A stretch of 64,000 bases of DNA from Pseudomonas fluorescens (GTDB lineage Bacteria > Pseudomonadota > Gammaproteobacteria > Pseudomonadales > Pseudomonadaceae): NCBI RefSeq assembly GCF_000802965.1, contig NZ_JSAK01000022.1, forward strand, positions 106,241 through 170,240, written 5' to 3'. Below, in pieces: positions 16,880 through 25,563 of the stretch. Under the pieces are notes generated by a model. The model worked only from the letters and a program-made list of their open reading frames with translations, ran no database searches and was not told the origin of the DNA. The stretch's first letter is position 1, and each line of letters starts with the position of its first letter. Made by a program: the position numbers and the translations under genes.

Positions 16880-19614
16880 TCCGCCTCCACAACTGGCAAC
16901 TCGATGCAAAACCGTGCCCCCTCGACCGAGTTGCGCACGCTTAATTTGCCGCCCATGTTTTCGACGATACCGTAGCTCACCGATAACCCCAGGCCAGTGC
17001 CGACCCCCACCGGTTTGGTGGTGAAGAACGGCTCGAAAATACGCTCCAGCAGGCGTGGGTCGATACCACCGCCGTTGTCCTCGACCCACAGACGTACCAC
17101 CTGCCCGACCTGCTCGGCATACACCGAGATCCACGGATTGAATTCGGGATTGGCTTCGCGCTTGCCGAGCAACGCGTCCCGGGCGTTGACCATCAAGTTG
17201 ATCAGCACCTGTTCCAACTGATCGACGTGCCCGCGCACCTGCACCTCAAAATGGGTTTCGCTGATGCGCAATTCGAGCCCTTTGCCACGCATGCCTTCGG
17301 CCAGCAGCGACAGCGTGCCCTCGATGGCCCGCGCTGGATTGAACGGCTGTTGCTCGATCTCCGAGCGACGGCCAAATACCCGCATGTGATCCACCACCCG
17401 CGCGGCGCGTTGAATCTGCGCATCAATGCGGTTGAGCTTGTCGGCCAGGTAATCAGTCTGCGCCTCGCCATTGCCCAGGCGCTTGAGCACATTGACGATC
17501 ACCATGCGCATCACGTTCAACGGCTGATTGAGTTCGTGCGCCAGACCGGTGGCCATTTCACCGAGGGTAGCCATTTTTGCGCTTTGTGTGAGCTGCTGCT
17601 GGGAACGCCGGACTTCGGTGTTGTCGCGGCCTACGGCCTGAATCTCCAGCAACTGGCCTTTCTCGTCGAACACGCCGCGATCCGACCAGACCCACCAGGC
17701 GTGTTCACGGCCGGGCAGTTGTAGATTGACTTCCGCCGTACTGACCGGGAACTCCGGGCTCAACTGGCTCAGGCGCTGAAGGAAGGAGTCCCGTTGTTCC
17801 GGCGACATCCAGCTACCCAGGTTGACCCCAGGCAGTTGTTCGGACGAGCACTCCAGGTAAGTCGCCAGCGGCCGGTTGCCGAACGTCAGGGTCAGGTCCG
17901 GGCGGTAGCGACAGATCATCGCCGGTGAATCCTCCACCAGAATCCGATAGCGCTCCTCACTCAGTTTGACTTGCTCGGCAGCCTGAGTGGCTTCAGTCAC
18001 GTCGAGCCACAGGCCTACGGCTTCTACCGGCAGGCCGAGGTCATCTCGCAGCAACCTGGCCTCGTCGAGCAACCAGTGATAGTCGCCGCGATTGTCGCGA
18101 AGGCGATAACGGGCGCGCACCGAACCTTCGCGCAACAACTGCCGGGTGCGCTCGAAATAGCCGTCGCGATCCTCGGGGTGAAGCCGTTCGATCAATGCAG
18201 CACCCGTGCAATCGGCAAGGGTCCAGCCAAGCAGTGGCAGCAGGCTTTCGCTAAAGAAGGTCGGATGCAATGAACCTTCGACATAGCGCTGCACGTAAAT
18301 GACGGCGGGTGAGCTGGCGATCAGATTGTCCAGTCGTGCATGGGCCGCCGCCGCGTGTTGCTGCTGATTCTTGATGTCGCTGATGTCGAGCATGAAACCC
18401 ACCAGTCGGCGGTTTCTTCCGGTACCCACGGCCTGGCCTTGCAGGCGATACCAGGTCGGTGAAGGGCTGGCGTCGGTCTGATGCAAGCGCACACACAGCA
18501 GCAGCGGGGTGCTGTCGTCCTGCAATGTTTGCAGGCGACTGCGCAGCTCGTCGCGATCGGCCGGATGCACCCGGTCGAGCCAGTCGATCAAGGGCAACCG
18601 CGCACTCGCCAGGTTCAGGCTGCTGGCCAGCGAGGGCGCCAGTTGCACTTCGGCACTGTCGCTGAGCACTTCCCACCAACCCGTGCCGAGCAAGGCCTGC
18701 AACGCCTCCAGGCGCTCCAGTTGCAATTGATGGCGATGCTCACGCAGGCGCTCCAGCACCGGGCCGCCGAGTGCGGCAGCCAGCTGCAGCCAATCGCGTT
18801 CGCAGACGTCGAATGCTCGTTGCTGCACCGGGTAAAACCCACAGAGCAGCCACGCCACCACGCCTTGAGCATCGTGATAAGGCACGGCGAAACCCTCGGC
18901 ATTGCCGAATGTGCCTTGCAGGCGCGGGTGTTGGCCGGGGAGCAGATGCTGGGGCGCGGAGCCGCTCAAACTGTCGAGCCCGGTGCCCAGGCGTTGCCCG
19001 GTTTGCCACAGTCGGGGCGCGTCGTAGCTGGCGTAGTGCTGGTGAATCTGCCAACCCTGGTCCTGCTCGTCGAGCAACGCGAGCGCGATGCAGGGGATGT
19101 GAAAACGCTGGGCCAGGTTCTGCAATTGGTCGCTCAGTACCTCGGGCAATCGCGTCAGGCTGCACAGGCGCAACTGTTCGCTGATGTGCACGGTCAGCAA
19201 CTGACATTGCTCGCGCTGGCGCGCTTGCCGGCGTTCGAGCAACAGGTCGCCGATGTCCAGTAATTGCAGCATCCAGGCATCGGCCAGCGGCTGGACCCAT
19301 CCGCGCAAATGCAAGGGCTGGCCACTGAGGCTGTAGAAGTCCAGGTCCAGCGTCTGGCCCTGCCATTCGGCGGGCGGCCCCTCGACGCTGAGGCTGCAGT
19401 CGGGCAACAGGAAATCGAGCAGATGCGGTGCTCGCGCTGCGGGTGTCTGCTGTGCCAGCAGGTTGCGCAAAGGACCGCTGAGGTGCAGCACGTGACCCTC
19501 GCGATCCAGATGCATCTGTAAGCCCACACCGAGCACGTTGGGGGGCTCCAGAGAGGCCAGCGGTGTTGGGTGGCGGTTAAGGAGACGCCCGAAGAGTTTA
19601 TCCCCCGCACTCAA
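16864..19614 (-). CDS. pprA: Sensor histidine kinase PprA
   Basis: Cytoplasmic sensor kinase of 916 residues, the partner of PprB in controlling Flp pilus genes in P. aeruginosa. No membrane segment is visible. Order: a unique N-terminus, a GAF-like region around 145-300, three PAS-like modules (about 305-425, 430-560, 565-690; for example WLDRVHPADRDEL, ERLHPEDRDGYFERT, YRILVEDSPAMICRYRPD), then the kinase core with H-box GLAHELNQPLNVMRM, N-box NLMVNARDAL, G1 DNGGGIDPRLLERIFEPFFT and G2 GTGLGLSVSYGIV. Its ATG overlaps the tadE stop in ATGA, so it is co-translated with tadE. Confidence 0.88.
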   Translation of the reverse strand: MSAGDKLFGRLLNRHPTPLASLEPPNVLGVGLQMHLDREGHVLHLSGPLRNLLAQQTPAARAPHLLDFLLPDCSLSVEGPPAEWQGQTLDLDFYSLSGQPLHLRGWVQPLADAWMLQLLDIGDLLLERRQARQREQCQLLTVHISEQLRLCSLTRLPEVLSDQLQNLAQRFHIPCIALALLDEQDQGWQIHQHYASYDAPRLWQTGQRLGTGLDSLSGSAPQHLLPGQHPRLQGTFGNAEGFAVPYHDAQGVVAWLLCGFYPVQQRAFDVCERDWLQLAAALGGPVLERLREHRHQLQLERLEALQALLGTGWWEVLSDSAEVQLAPSLASSLNLASARLPLIDWLDRVHPADRDELRSRLQTLQDDSTPLLLCVRLHQTDASPSPTWYRLQGQAVGTGRNRRLVGFMLDISDIKNQQQHAAAAHARLDNLIASSPAVIYVQRYVEGSLHPTFFSESLLPLLGWTLADCTGAALIERLHPEDRDGYFERTRQLLREGSVRARYRLRDNRGDYHWLLDEARLLRDDLGLPVEAVGLWLDVTEATQAAEQVKLSEERYRILVEDSPAMICRYRPDLTLTFGNRPLATYLECSSEQLPGVNLGSWMSPEQRDSFLQRLSQLSPEFPVSTAEVNLQLPGREHAWWVWSDRGVFDEKGQLLEIQAVGRDNTEVRRSQQQLTQSAKMATLGEMATGLAHELNQPLNVMRMVIVNVLKRLGNGEAQTDYLADKLNRIDAQIQRAARVVDHMRVFGRRSEIEQQPFNPARAIEGTLSLLAEGMRGKGLELRISETHFEVQVRGHVDQLEQVLINLMVNARDALLGKREANPEFNPWISVYAEQVGQVVRLWVEDNGGGIDPRLLERIFEPFFTTKPVGVGTGLGLSVSYGIVENMGGKLSVRNSVEGARFCIELPVVEADQITR

Positions 19615-20051
19615 AATTGCAGGCTCGAACTGGCGGTCATCGTCGCCGGCAAGTTCGGTACCGGGCCAATCCCTGGCAGGTTCAGGAACGGGATGACCGC
19701 ACTCAACTTATTGGAGGGATAGTTAATGCTGACCTTCAGCACGCCGGCTGTAAATGTCGTGGTCGCGTCGGTGTCGACGTTGAAATTCAGTCCGGCGGGA
19801 ATCCACGCCAACTGCCGGTTCAACTCGTCCTTGACCACGGTTTTCAACGCGGCCTCATAGCCGGGCGTGTTCGGATCCAGGGCCACGCTGCGGCGCACGG
19901 CTTCGGCCGTCGACTGGTTGAACGACTGCATCATCAACAGCGGCAGGCTGTAAGTGACAATGGCGTAAAACACAGCGAAAAAGATGACGAAGACCAAGGC
20001 GAATTCAATCGCGGCGGCACCTTTTTGCTTATGGGGGAGGTTGCTTTTCAT
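19611..20051 (-). CDS. tadE: TadE-like minor pseudopilin
   Basis: Minor pseudopilin of the Tad machine, 146 residues. It carries a prepilin-type leader: basic start MKSNLPHKQKG, cleavage after the glycine, then AAAIEFALVFVIFFAVFYAI with the Glu at position +5. This should be processed by FppA. The remaining soluble part is small and beta-rich. It is the first gene of a leftward pair with pprA (ATGA overlap) and stands back to back with fppA over 75 bases. Only one TadE/TadF-type gene is seen in the locus. Confidence 0.87.
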   Translation of the reverse strand: MKSNLPHKQKGAAAIEFALVFVIFFAVFYAIVTYSLPLLMMQSFNQSTAEAVRRSVALDPNTPGYEAALKTVVKDELNRQLAWIPAGLNFNVDTDATTTFTAGVLKVSINYPSNKLSAVIPFLNLPGIGPVPNLPATMTASSSLQF

Positions 20052-20126
20052 GATGGCGTCTACCCTGACCGTTACTGCGTAATGTCAGCATAGAATCATT
20101 CAGCCAAAACGGACGTTTTTTACCGG

Positions 20127-20597
20127 ATGCAGAGCTTTGTCCTACTTATCTGGCTGACGCTATGCGCAGCACAGGATGCCAGGGAGCGGCACATCGCGAA
20201 TGGCCTGACCCTGGGTGTCGGGGCCCTGGCCCTGACCTTTTTGCTGTGGAGCGACAGCACTTGGCTGGGCGCGCCGGCAGCGCAGGGTGGTTGGGCTGCA
20301 TTGTTGGCGCTGGCCTTCACGTTGCCCGGTTTCGCCATGCGCCGGCTGGGTGCCGGGGATGTCAAACTCATGGCCGCCTTGGGGTTCGCGACGGACGGTC
20401 GGCACGTGTTGGGTGTGTTTATTGGCGCGGGATTGGCCAGCGTGTGTTGGCTGCTAATAGCGCCAAAAGTCTGGCTTTATATTGGCCAAGGACTTAGAGA
20501 ACGTCTTCGTTATCTGGCACCAGGAATGTCAAAAAAACAGCCCTTTGCACCGTTCTTGCTGGTGGGTTTTTTGCTGACGCTGGCCTGGCTTCGCTAG
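20127..20597 (+). CDS. fppA: Prepilin peptidase FppA (TadV/CpaA type, A24 family)
   Basis: Inner-membrane aspartic peptidase that cleaves the Flp prepilin and the TadE/TadG pseudopilins. It has 156 residues, the short form without the methyltransferase domain. The two catalytic aspartates are visible: Asp17 in AAQDARERHIAN and Asp78 in the GxGD motif (LGAGDVKLMAALG). About five membrane segments are present. It is the first + strand gene after the divergent tadE, and it is followed by pprB. Confidence 0.9.
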   Translation: MQSFVLLIWLTLCAAQDARERHIANGLTLGVGALALTFLLWSDSTWLGAPAAQGGWAALLALAFTLPGFAMRRLGAGDVKLMAALGFATDGRHVLGVFIGAGLASVCWLLIAPKVWLYIGQGLRERLRYLAPGMSKKQPFAPFLLVGFLLTLAWLR

Positions 20598-20709
20598 CCA
20601 CCCATTCTTGTACAGACTCTGAAAGTGCGTCTACTTTCTTACATGAGTTGTACAGCTATTGGCGGCAGTTAAAGGAACAGTCAGTCTTTGACTCGGCAGG
20701 GAGTTGCAT

Positions 20710-21492
20710 GTGAACAAGCGTACCTCGGCAGTAAAAGTTCTTGTGGTCGACGACCAGCCAATAGTTGTTGAAGAACTCTGCGAATTTCTCGAGAACGGTG
20801 GTTACCGTTGTGTGCCCTGCGATTCCAGTCATAAAGCGATCAAACGCTTCAACGAAGACACCGACATCGGCCTGGTGTTGTGCGATCTGCACATGCCGCG
20901 CCTGGACGGGATTCAACTGGTCCAGGAACTTCAACGCCTGTCCGGCAAACATCGTGCATTTGAAGCGATCATGCTGACCGGGTGTTCCGACAAGCAGGAT
21001 GTGATCAAGGCGTTGCGCGCCGGCTTCGCCGATTACTATCAGAAGCCGATTAATCCGAGTGAATTGCTTGAAGGTCTGCAACGTCAGGAAGTGGTATTAC
21101 AAGAGCGGCACAAGACCCTGCAATTGGGGCAGTTGAATCAGAAACTGCAGTATCTGTCCGAGTCGATTGATGATTTGTACCAGAACCTGGACAAGGCGCT
21201 GCGTGCTCCATGTTCATCGGAGTCAGGTGAGGAAACTGCCAGTGATAACGACGGTAAAGAGATTCCGGCGATTTTCAATCAGCTGTCGCCCCGGCAGTTG
21301 GATGTGGCGCGATTGGTGGGCAAGGGCCAGACCAATTATCAGATCGCCTGTGAGTTGGGGATTACCGAGAACACAGTGAAATTGTATGTGTCCCAGGTGT
21401 TGCGGTTGACGCGTATGCATAACCGGACGCAGTTGGCGTTGGCGCTTTCGCCCGGTAGTTCCGGGTTGCGTCAAAGACACAGTGCTCACTAG
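20710..21492 (+). CDS. pprB: Response regulator PprB
   Basis: DNA-binding regulator of the PprAB system, which activates flp/tad genes in P. aeruginosa. I choose GTG at 20710: AGGGAG (20698-20703) is six bases before it, whereas the TTG at 20704 would touch that site. The 260-residue product has a receiver domain at about 8-125 (VLVVDDQPIVVEEL, acceptor Asp in LVLCDLHMPRLDG, KPI), a helical linker (about 125-195), and a LuxR-type helix-turn-helix (LSPRQLDVARLVGKGQTNYQ ... ITENTVKLYVSQVLRLT). It ends three bases from the convergent DUF3613 gene. Confidence 0.9.
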   Translation: MNKRTSAVKVLVVDDQPIVVEELCEFLENGGYRCVPCDSSHKAIKRFNEDTDIGLVLCDLHMPRLDGIQLVQELQRLSGKHRAFEAIMLTGCSDKQDVIKALRAGFADYYQKPINPSELLEGLQRQEVVLQERHKTLQLGQLNQKLQYLSESIDDLYQNLDKALRAPCSSESGEETASDNDGKEIPAIFNQLSPRQLDVARLVGKGQTNYQIACELGITENTVKLYVSQVLRLTRMHNRTQLALALSPGSSGLRQRHSAH

Positions 21493-21495
21493 GTC

Positions 21496-21771
21496 CTATT
21501 CCCCCGACCCACTGTCCACTTTCCCCCCTTCGTACTGATCAAAGAACGGCGGGATCTCATGCTGATAACTCTTCAGCCAGCGCTGCATCGTTAGTTCGCG
21601 TTCGGTCGCGCTGGCGCTCTGGAGTTTTGCCGAGGCGGCGCTGTTGCTGCTTTGCAATTGCAGCCAGCCTTCGGTTTCCTGTTGTTGTGGCGAGGCGGGG
21701 CCGGCGTCGATGGCCTGGCTCGTGAAAGGCAGGGCCAGCAGGCCGAGGCAGCAGAGGGTGGTCGGTTTCAT
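21496..21771 (-). CDS. DUF3613 family secreted protein of the tad locus
   Basis: 91-residue protein with signal peptide MKPTTLCCLGLLALPFTSQA and a short glutamine/serine-rich mature part containing ETEGWLQLQSSNSAAS and ERELTMQRWLKSYQHEIPPFF, the DUF3613 pattern. It is probably periplasmic. It is the last gene of the rcpC-tadD operon, 11 bases after tadD, which suggests an accessory role in Flp pilus assembly. That role is inferred from position only. Confidence 0.78.
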   Translation of the reverse strand: MKPTTLCCLGLLALPFTSQAIDAGPASPQQQETEGWLQLQSSNSAASAKLQSASATERELTMQRWLKSYQHEIPPFFDQYEGGKVDSGSGE

Positions 21772-21782
21772 GTCGTGTCTCC

Positions 21783-22493
21783 CTACTGAAAGTTCGAAGT
21801 GACGGCGGCGACTTGCGCGGCGGCGGTACGGCCGGGCTTGGCCGCAGACTTGAGTCTTTGCGCGCGGGCCTGGGCTTCGGTGACCTCGGCCGGGCTCAAG
21901 CCCAGGCGGCTGACCAGTTCGGCAGCGCGGCTCCAGTCGTCCTGAAAAATCAGCAAGGTCACCAGGTTCCTCGCCGCCAGTGAATTGTTTTGCTTGAGTT
22001 CAAGGGCCGTGAGGAATTCGAAACGGGCGTCTTCCATGCGCAATTGATTGAGGTACACCACGCCGAGGTCGTTGCGGATTTTTTCGTCGGTGGGCGCCAG
22101 TCGCACAGCCCGCAGCAAATGGGCCTGAGCCAGCCCGTTATCATCGCGGGCGGCGGCGAGTTGGCCGAGGCCGTGTTCAGCTTCGGCGGCCATGCAACCA
22201 CCGAGCAGGCCTCGGTATAGCGGCTCGGCCTCGCTGCGGCCCAGCAGTCGATAGACCTTGGCCTTGCGCAGTCGCACTTCGGCGAGGTTGTCTGGCATGC
22301 CCTGTAAGTTGGCCAGGCTGGCGTGCAGTTTGCCCTCCTTGGCCATGTCGTCGGCGAGGTTCAGCGACAGTTGTTGTTCAGAATTCAGCTTGCCGCAACT
22401 GGCGGACTCGCTCAGCGCGCTCCACGGTGTCTGGCCGTTGCTCGCACAGCCGCCCAACATCAACAGACTCAAACCGGCAATCAATGCTTTCAT
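21783..22493 (-). CDS. tadD: TadD, TPR lipoprotein of the Tad machine
   Basis: Predicted pilotin-like lipoprotein that supports the outer-membrane secretin. I place the start at 22493 (MKALIAGLSLLMLGGCASNG), with AGAGGG upstream and lipobox LGGC; the longer frame adds seven residues that overlap tadC. The 236-residue protein carries TPR-like helical repeats, clearest at GLGQLAAARDDNGLAQAHLL, RLAPTDEKIRNDLGVVYLNQ and RMEDARFEFLTALELKQNNS. Ten bases separate it from tadC. Confidence 0.88.
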   Translation of the reverse strand: MKALIAGLSLLMLGGCASNGQTPWSALSESASCGKLNSEQQLSLNLADDMAKEGKLHASLANLQGMPDNLAEVRLRKAKVYRLLGRSEAEPLYRGLLGGCMAAEAEHGLGQLAAARDDNGLAQAHLLRAVRLAPTDEKIRNDLGVVYLNQLRMEDARFEFLTALELKQNNSLAARNLVTLLIFQDDWSRAAELVSRLGLSPAEVTEAQARAQRLKSAAKPGRTAAAQVAAVTSNFQ

Positions 22494-22503
22494 CACGATC
22501 CCT

Positions 22504-23394
22504 CTAAGAAGCAAAAGCCTTGGCCAAGGCAGTCAAACCCGGCCCGGCCAACACGATCAACAACGCCGGGAACAGAAACACCATCATCACGGCGGACATT
22601 TTGGCGGACATCTTCGAGACGTATTCCTGCAGGCGCGTCAGGCGTCGGTCATCCAGCAACAGCTTGAGCGCCAGCAGCGACTTCATCGCACCGCCGCCCT
22701 GATGAATCAGCTGTTGCAGGATCACGCAGGTGTCTGTGAATTCGTCTACCGCCAGCAAGCGGCTGGCCTTGTTCAATTCGTCGCCCAGTTCCAGGCCGGA
22801 ATCGACCCGGGCCAGAATCAGGCGCAATTCATGCGTGAGGGTGGGCAACAACTGTTTGCCGTCGATGCTCAACACCCGCAGCGATTGCTCCACGGCCATG
22901 CCCGATTCGAAGAGGATGCGCAGCAGCGGAATGAAAGTGGAAATCTCGATCGCCAGTTTTTTTTGCCGATGTTTCGCCGCCGCCGCCAGCAGGCGCTTGG
23001 GCAACAGGTAGCCGAAACCGAGGGCGAATGCCGGAGCTATCCAGTGGTTGTTCACCTGCGGGAAAAACAAGCCCTGAATCACAAAGCTCAAGGCCACTGC
23101 CAAGACCGGAACGCCGACCTGGAGGGCGGCAAACAACGCGCGTTTGCGCGCACTTCGCCAGCCGAGGCCGTTAAGCAGCGTCTGGGTTTCGATGTCGAGG
23201 TTGACCAAGCGCTGGCCAATCTGGCTGCTACCCAGCGCATGCAGCCATTGACTGAGTCGATATTCGCTCGGGATTCTGCCGTCGAGCCGTTGCACCACTT
23301 GCCGTGCACGTCGACGCCATTGCAGCACGACGCTCAGCAGCAACAGCGAAGCCAGGAGAAACAGCAGCGAGCTCAGCAGCATCGGCAGGTTCAT
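22504..23394 (-). CDS. tadC: TadC, inner-membrane platform protein
   Basis: GspF-type platform protein that pairs with TadB at the inner membrane. I use the ATG at 23394 (MNLPMLLSSLLFLLASLLLL), which overlaps the tadB stop in ATGA; the longer frame has no support. 296 residues, with an N-terminal membrane helix, a soluble part, a second hydrophobic block (VLAVALSFVIQGLFF), the T2SSF helical bundle (FESGMAVEQSLRVLSIDGKQ, LELGDELNKASRLLAV) and a C-terminal helix (SAVMMVFLFPALLIVLAGPG). Confidence 0.9.
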   Translation of the reverse strand: MNLPMLLSSLLFLLASLLLLSVVLQWRRRARQVVQRLDGRIPSEYRLSQWLHALGSSQIGQRLVNLDIETQTLLNGLGWRSARKRALFAALQVGVPVLAVALSFVIQGLFFPQVNNHWIAPAFALGFGYLLPKRLLAAAAKHRQKKLAIEISTFIPLLRILFESGMAVEQSLRVLSIDGKQLLPTLTHELRLILARVDSGLELGDELNKASRLLAVDEFTDTCVILQQLIHQGGGAMKSLLALKLLLDDRRLTRLQEYVSKMSAKMSAVMMVFLFPALLIVLAGPGLTALAKAFAS

Positions 23395-24275
23395 AGGCTG
23401 CGCAACATCCGCCACAGCACCAGGCAGCCAAGCACCTGCAAGCTGAGCGCACCCACCAGCATCGCCTGGCCCGAGCTGTCGTTCCACATGTTCATCAGGT
23501 ACTTCGGATTGGCTATCAGGAAGTAACCGGCGAGGGCGACGGGCAGTACCGCAAGGACCACCGCCGTCACCCGGGTTTCGCCGGTCATGGCGCTCAATTG
23601 GCGGGCTGCCTGTTCCCGTTCGCGAATCAGCTTGATCAGGTTTTCCAGCAGCTCACTGGCGTTACCGCCATAACGGTGATTGACCTTTAAGCCGAGGGCG
23701 AACAAGCGCAATTCGTCTTTGTCGTAGAGTTCGGCGAAGTCCGAGGTAGCGTCCGGCAGGCTGACGCCCAACTGCACGTTGCGTTGCACCCGGCCCATAG
23801 CGTTTTTCAGTGGGTCTTCGGCGGCATCGATGGCGCCCAGCACCGCATCGGCAAGGGTTCGCCCGGACTTCAGGCTGCGCACCGTGTGGTCCAGCAGCGG
23901 CGGCAATTGTTCGATCATGCGCTTGAGGCGGCGCTGATAACGCCAGTGCACATACAGCCGCAGAAGCAAGGGCGGCAAAAGCAACAGGGCGAGCAATCCG
24001 AACCAGCCGCCCACCACGAAGCCGGACAGAACACCCAGCGCCCAAAGCGCCAGCCATAAGCCCAGATGCTCCGTCGGACGACCGAGGCCCGCGCGCAAAA
24101 AGGCACGATCCAGCGCTACCCACGAGGCTTTCTGTACCACGCGCTCCGGCTGCCCTTGGCTCAAGCGCGCCAGCGCACGCTGCGTGCCGGGCTGGCGCAT
24201 GCCGCGAACAAGCAAACGCACCGACAGACCGAGCAAGGCCAGGCACAGGAAGATAAGCAAAAGCGATTTGAGCAT
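23391..24275 (-). CDS. tadB: TadB, inner-membrane platform protein
   Basis: Second GspF-type platform protein, 294 residues. Start at 24275 (MLKSLLLIFLCLALLGLSVR), ten bases after the tadA stop, with AAAGG upstream. Membrane helices lie at the N-terminus, around 75-115 (LGLWLALWALGVLSGFVVGG) and at the C-terminus. The T2SSF core shows QLPPLLDHTVRSLKSGRTLADAV (split by position) and ELYDKDELRLFALGLKVNHR. It acts with TadC and the ATPase TadA. Confidence 0.9.
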   Translation of the reverse strand: MLKSLLLIFLCLALLGLSVRLLVRGMRQPGTQRALARLSQGQPERVVQKASWVALDRAFLRAGLGRPTEHLGLWLALWALGVLSGFVVGGWFGLLALLLLPPLLLRLYVHWRYQRRLKRMIEQLPPLLDHTVRSLKSGRTLADAVLGAIDAAEDPLKNAMGRVQRNVQLGVSLPDATSDFAELYDKDELRLFALGLKVNHRYGGNASELLENLIKLIREREQAARQLSAMTGETRVTAVVLAVLPVALAGYFLIANPKYLMNMWNDSSGQAMLVGALSLQVLGCLVLWRMLRSL

Positions 24276-24285
24276 GCCGTGGCCT

Positions 24286-25563
24286 TTAATAAAACGGGGG
24301 GGAGAGCGCCGACTCGCGGCGCAATTTGTCACCGGCGGGGTTGGCCGCCTCGCGCATGAAACCGAAGCCGCTGCGGCGGTCGAGGCGGAACAGAGTATTG
24401 GTGACATACACGTCTTCGCGGATGCCGATCACCTCCACCACTTCGCTGACGCAACGCCGGCCATCGGGCATTCGGGTCAATTGGATGACCACGTCCAGCG
24501 CCGCGCAGACCATCTGCCGCAGAGTCCGTTCGGCGATGCTGCGGCCCGTCAACCCGACCAGCGTTTCCAGGCGCAGCAACGCATCCTGGGCGTTGTTGGC
24601 GTGCACGGTACTCATCGAACCATCGTGGCCGGTGTTCATCGCGGTGAGCACGTCGACCACTTCGACGCCGCGGATCTCGCCGAGGATGATTCGGTCCGGG
24701 CGCATCCGCAGGGCGTTGCGAATCAAATCGCTGGCCTTCACTTCGCCGTGGCCCTCGGCATTCGGCGGGCGGGTTTCCAGGCGCACGACGTGGGGGTGGC
24801 CCAATTGCAGTTCGGCGACGTCCTCGATGGTCACCAGCCGTTCGTTGGGGTTGATCAACTGGCTGAGAATGTTCAGCAACGTGGTCTTGCCGGTGCCGGT
24901 GCCGCCGCTGATCAGAATGTTGCAGCGCTTGCCTACGGCTTCCTGGAGGAACTCGTAGATGGCCTGATCGATGGTTTGCATGGCCATCAGATCGGTTCTG
25001 TTAAGCATGTCCTGACGGAACTTTCGAATCGACAGGCACGGGCCGTCGAGGGCTATCGGCGGAATGATCGCATTGACCCGGCTGCCGTCCGGCAGGCGCG
25101 CATCGACCATGGGCGACGACTCATCGAGCCGCCGTCCGAGCGGCGCAAGGATGCGCTGAATCACGCGTTCGACGTGATGCGCATCGATGAAGCGCAAGTC
25201 ACTTTGATGCAGCACGCCATCACGCTCAATGAACACCCGGTGCGGGCCGTTGACCAGAATCTCGGTCACGGCCGGATCACGCAGCAGCACTTCCAGCGGG
25301 CCGAACCCGGTGAGTTCGTCGACGATCTCTTCGGCCAGCCGCTCCATCTCGTACCGGGAAATCGCCAGGTGCAGGCGCCCGATGTACTCGGCCACTTTAT
25401 CGATGACGAACTGCGACAATACTTGCCGCGAACCTTCGAGCAGGTTTTTCCCGGACTCTTCGATGGCGTCGATGGTGTAACGGTGCAGCACCAGTTTGAG
25501 GCCGTCGTGATCAGTATTGCCGGCGAACCCGCGTTGCGCGGCTCCGAATAGTTTTTCGCTCAT
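24286..25563 (-). CDS. tadA: TadA, pilus assembly ATPase
   Basis: Hexameric secretion ATPase (type II/IV superfamily, CpaF) that powers Flp pilus assembly. 425 residues. Walker A is GGTGTGKTT (residues 220-228). The Asp box (RLVTIEDVAELQL), a degenerate Walker B (PDRIILGEIRGVEVVDVLTA) and the His box (MNTGHDGSMSTVHANNAQDA) are all intact. The N-terminal domain has ITNLMVNGP-like EILVNGPHRVFIERDG. It overlaps tadZ in ATGA. Confidence 0.95.
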   Translation of the reverse strand: MSEKLFGAAQRGFAGNTDHDGLKLVLHRYTIDAIEESGKNLLEGSRQVLSQFVIDKVAEYIGRLHLAISRYEMERLAEEIVDELTGFGPLEVLLRDPAVTEILVNGPHRVFIERDGVLHQSDLRFIDAHHVERVIQRILAPLGRRLDESSPMVDARLPDGSRVNAIIPPIALDGPCLSIRKFRQDMLNRTDLMAMQTIDQAIYEFLQEAVGKRCNILISGGTGTGKTTLLNILSQLINPNERLVTIEDVAELQLGHPHVVRLETRPPNAEGHGEVKASDLIRNALRMRPDRIILGEIRGVEVVDVLTAMNTGHDGSMSTVHANNAQDALLRLETLVGLTGRSIAERTLRQMVCAALDVVIQLTRMPDGRRCVSEVVEVIGIREDVYVTNTLFRLDRRSGFGFMREAANPAGDKLRRESALSPPFY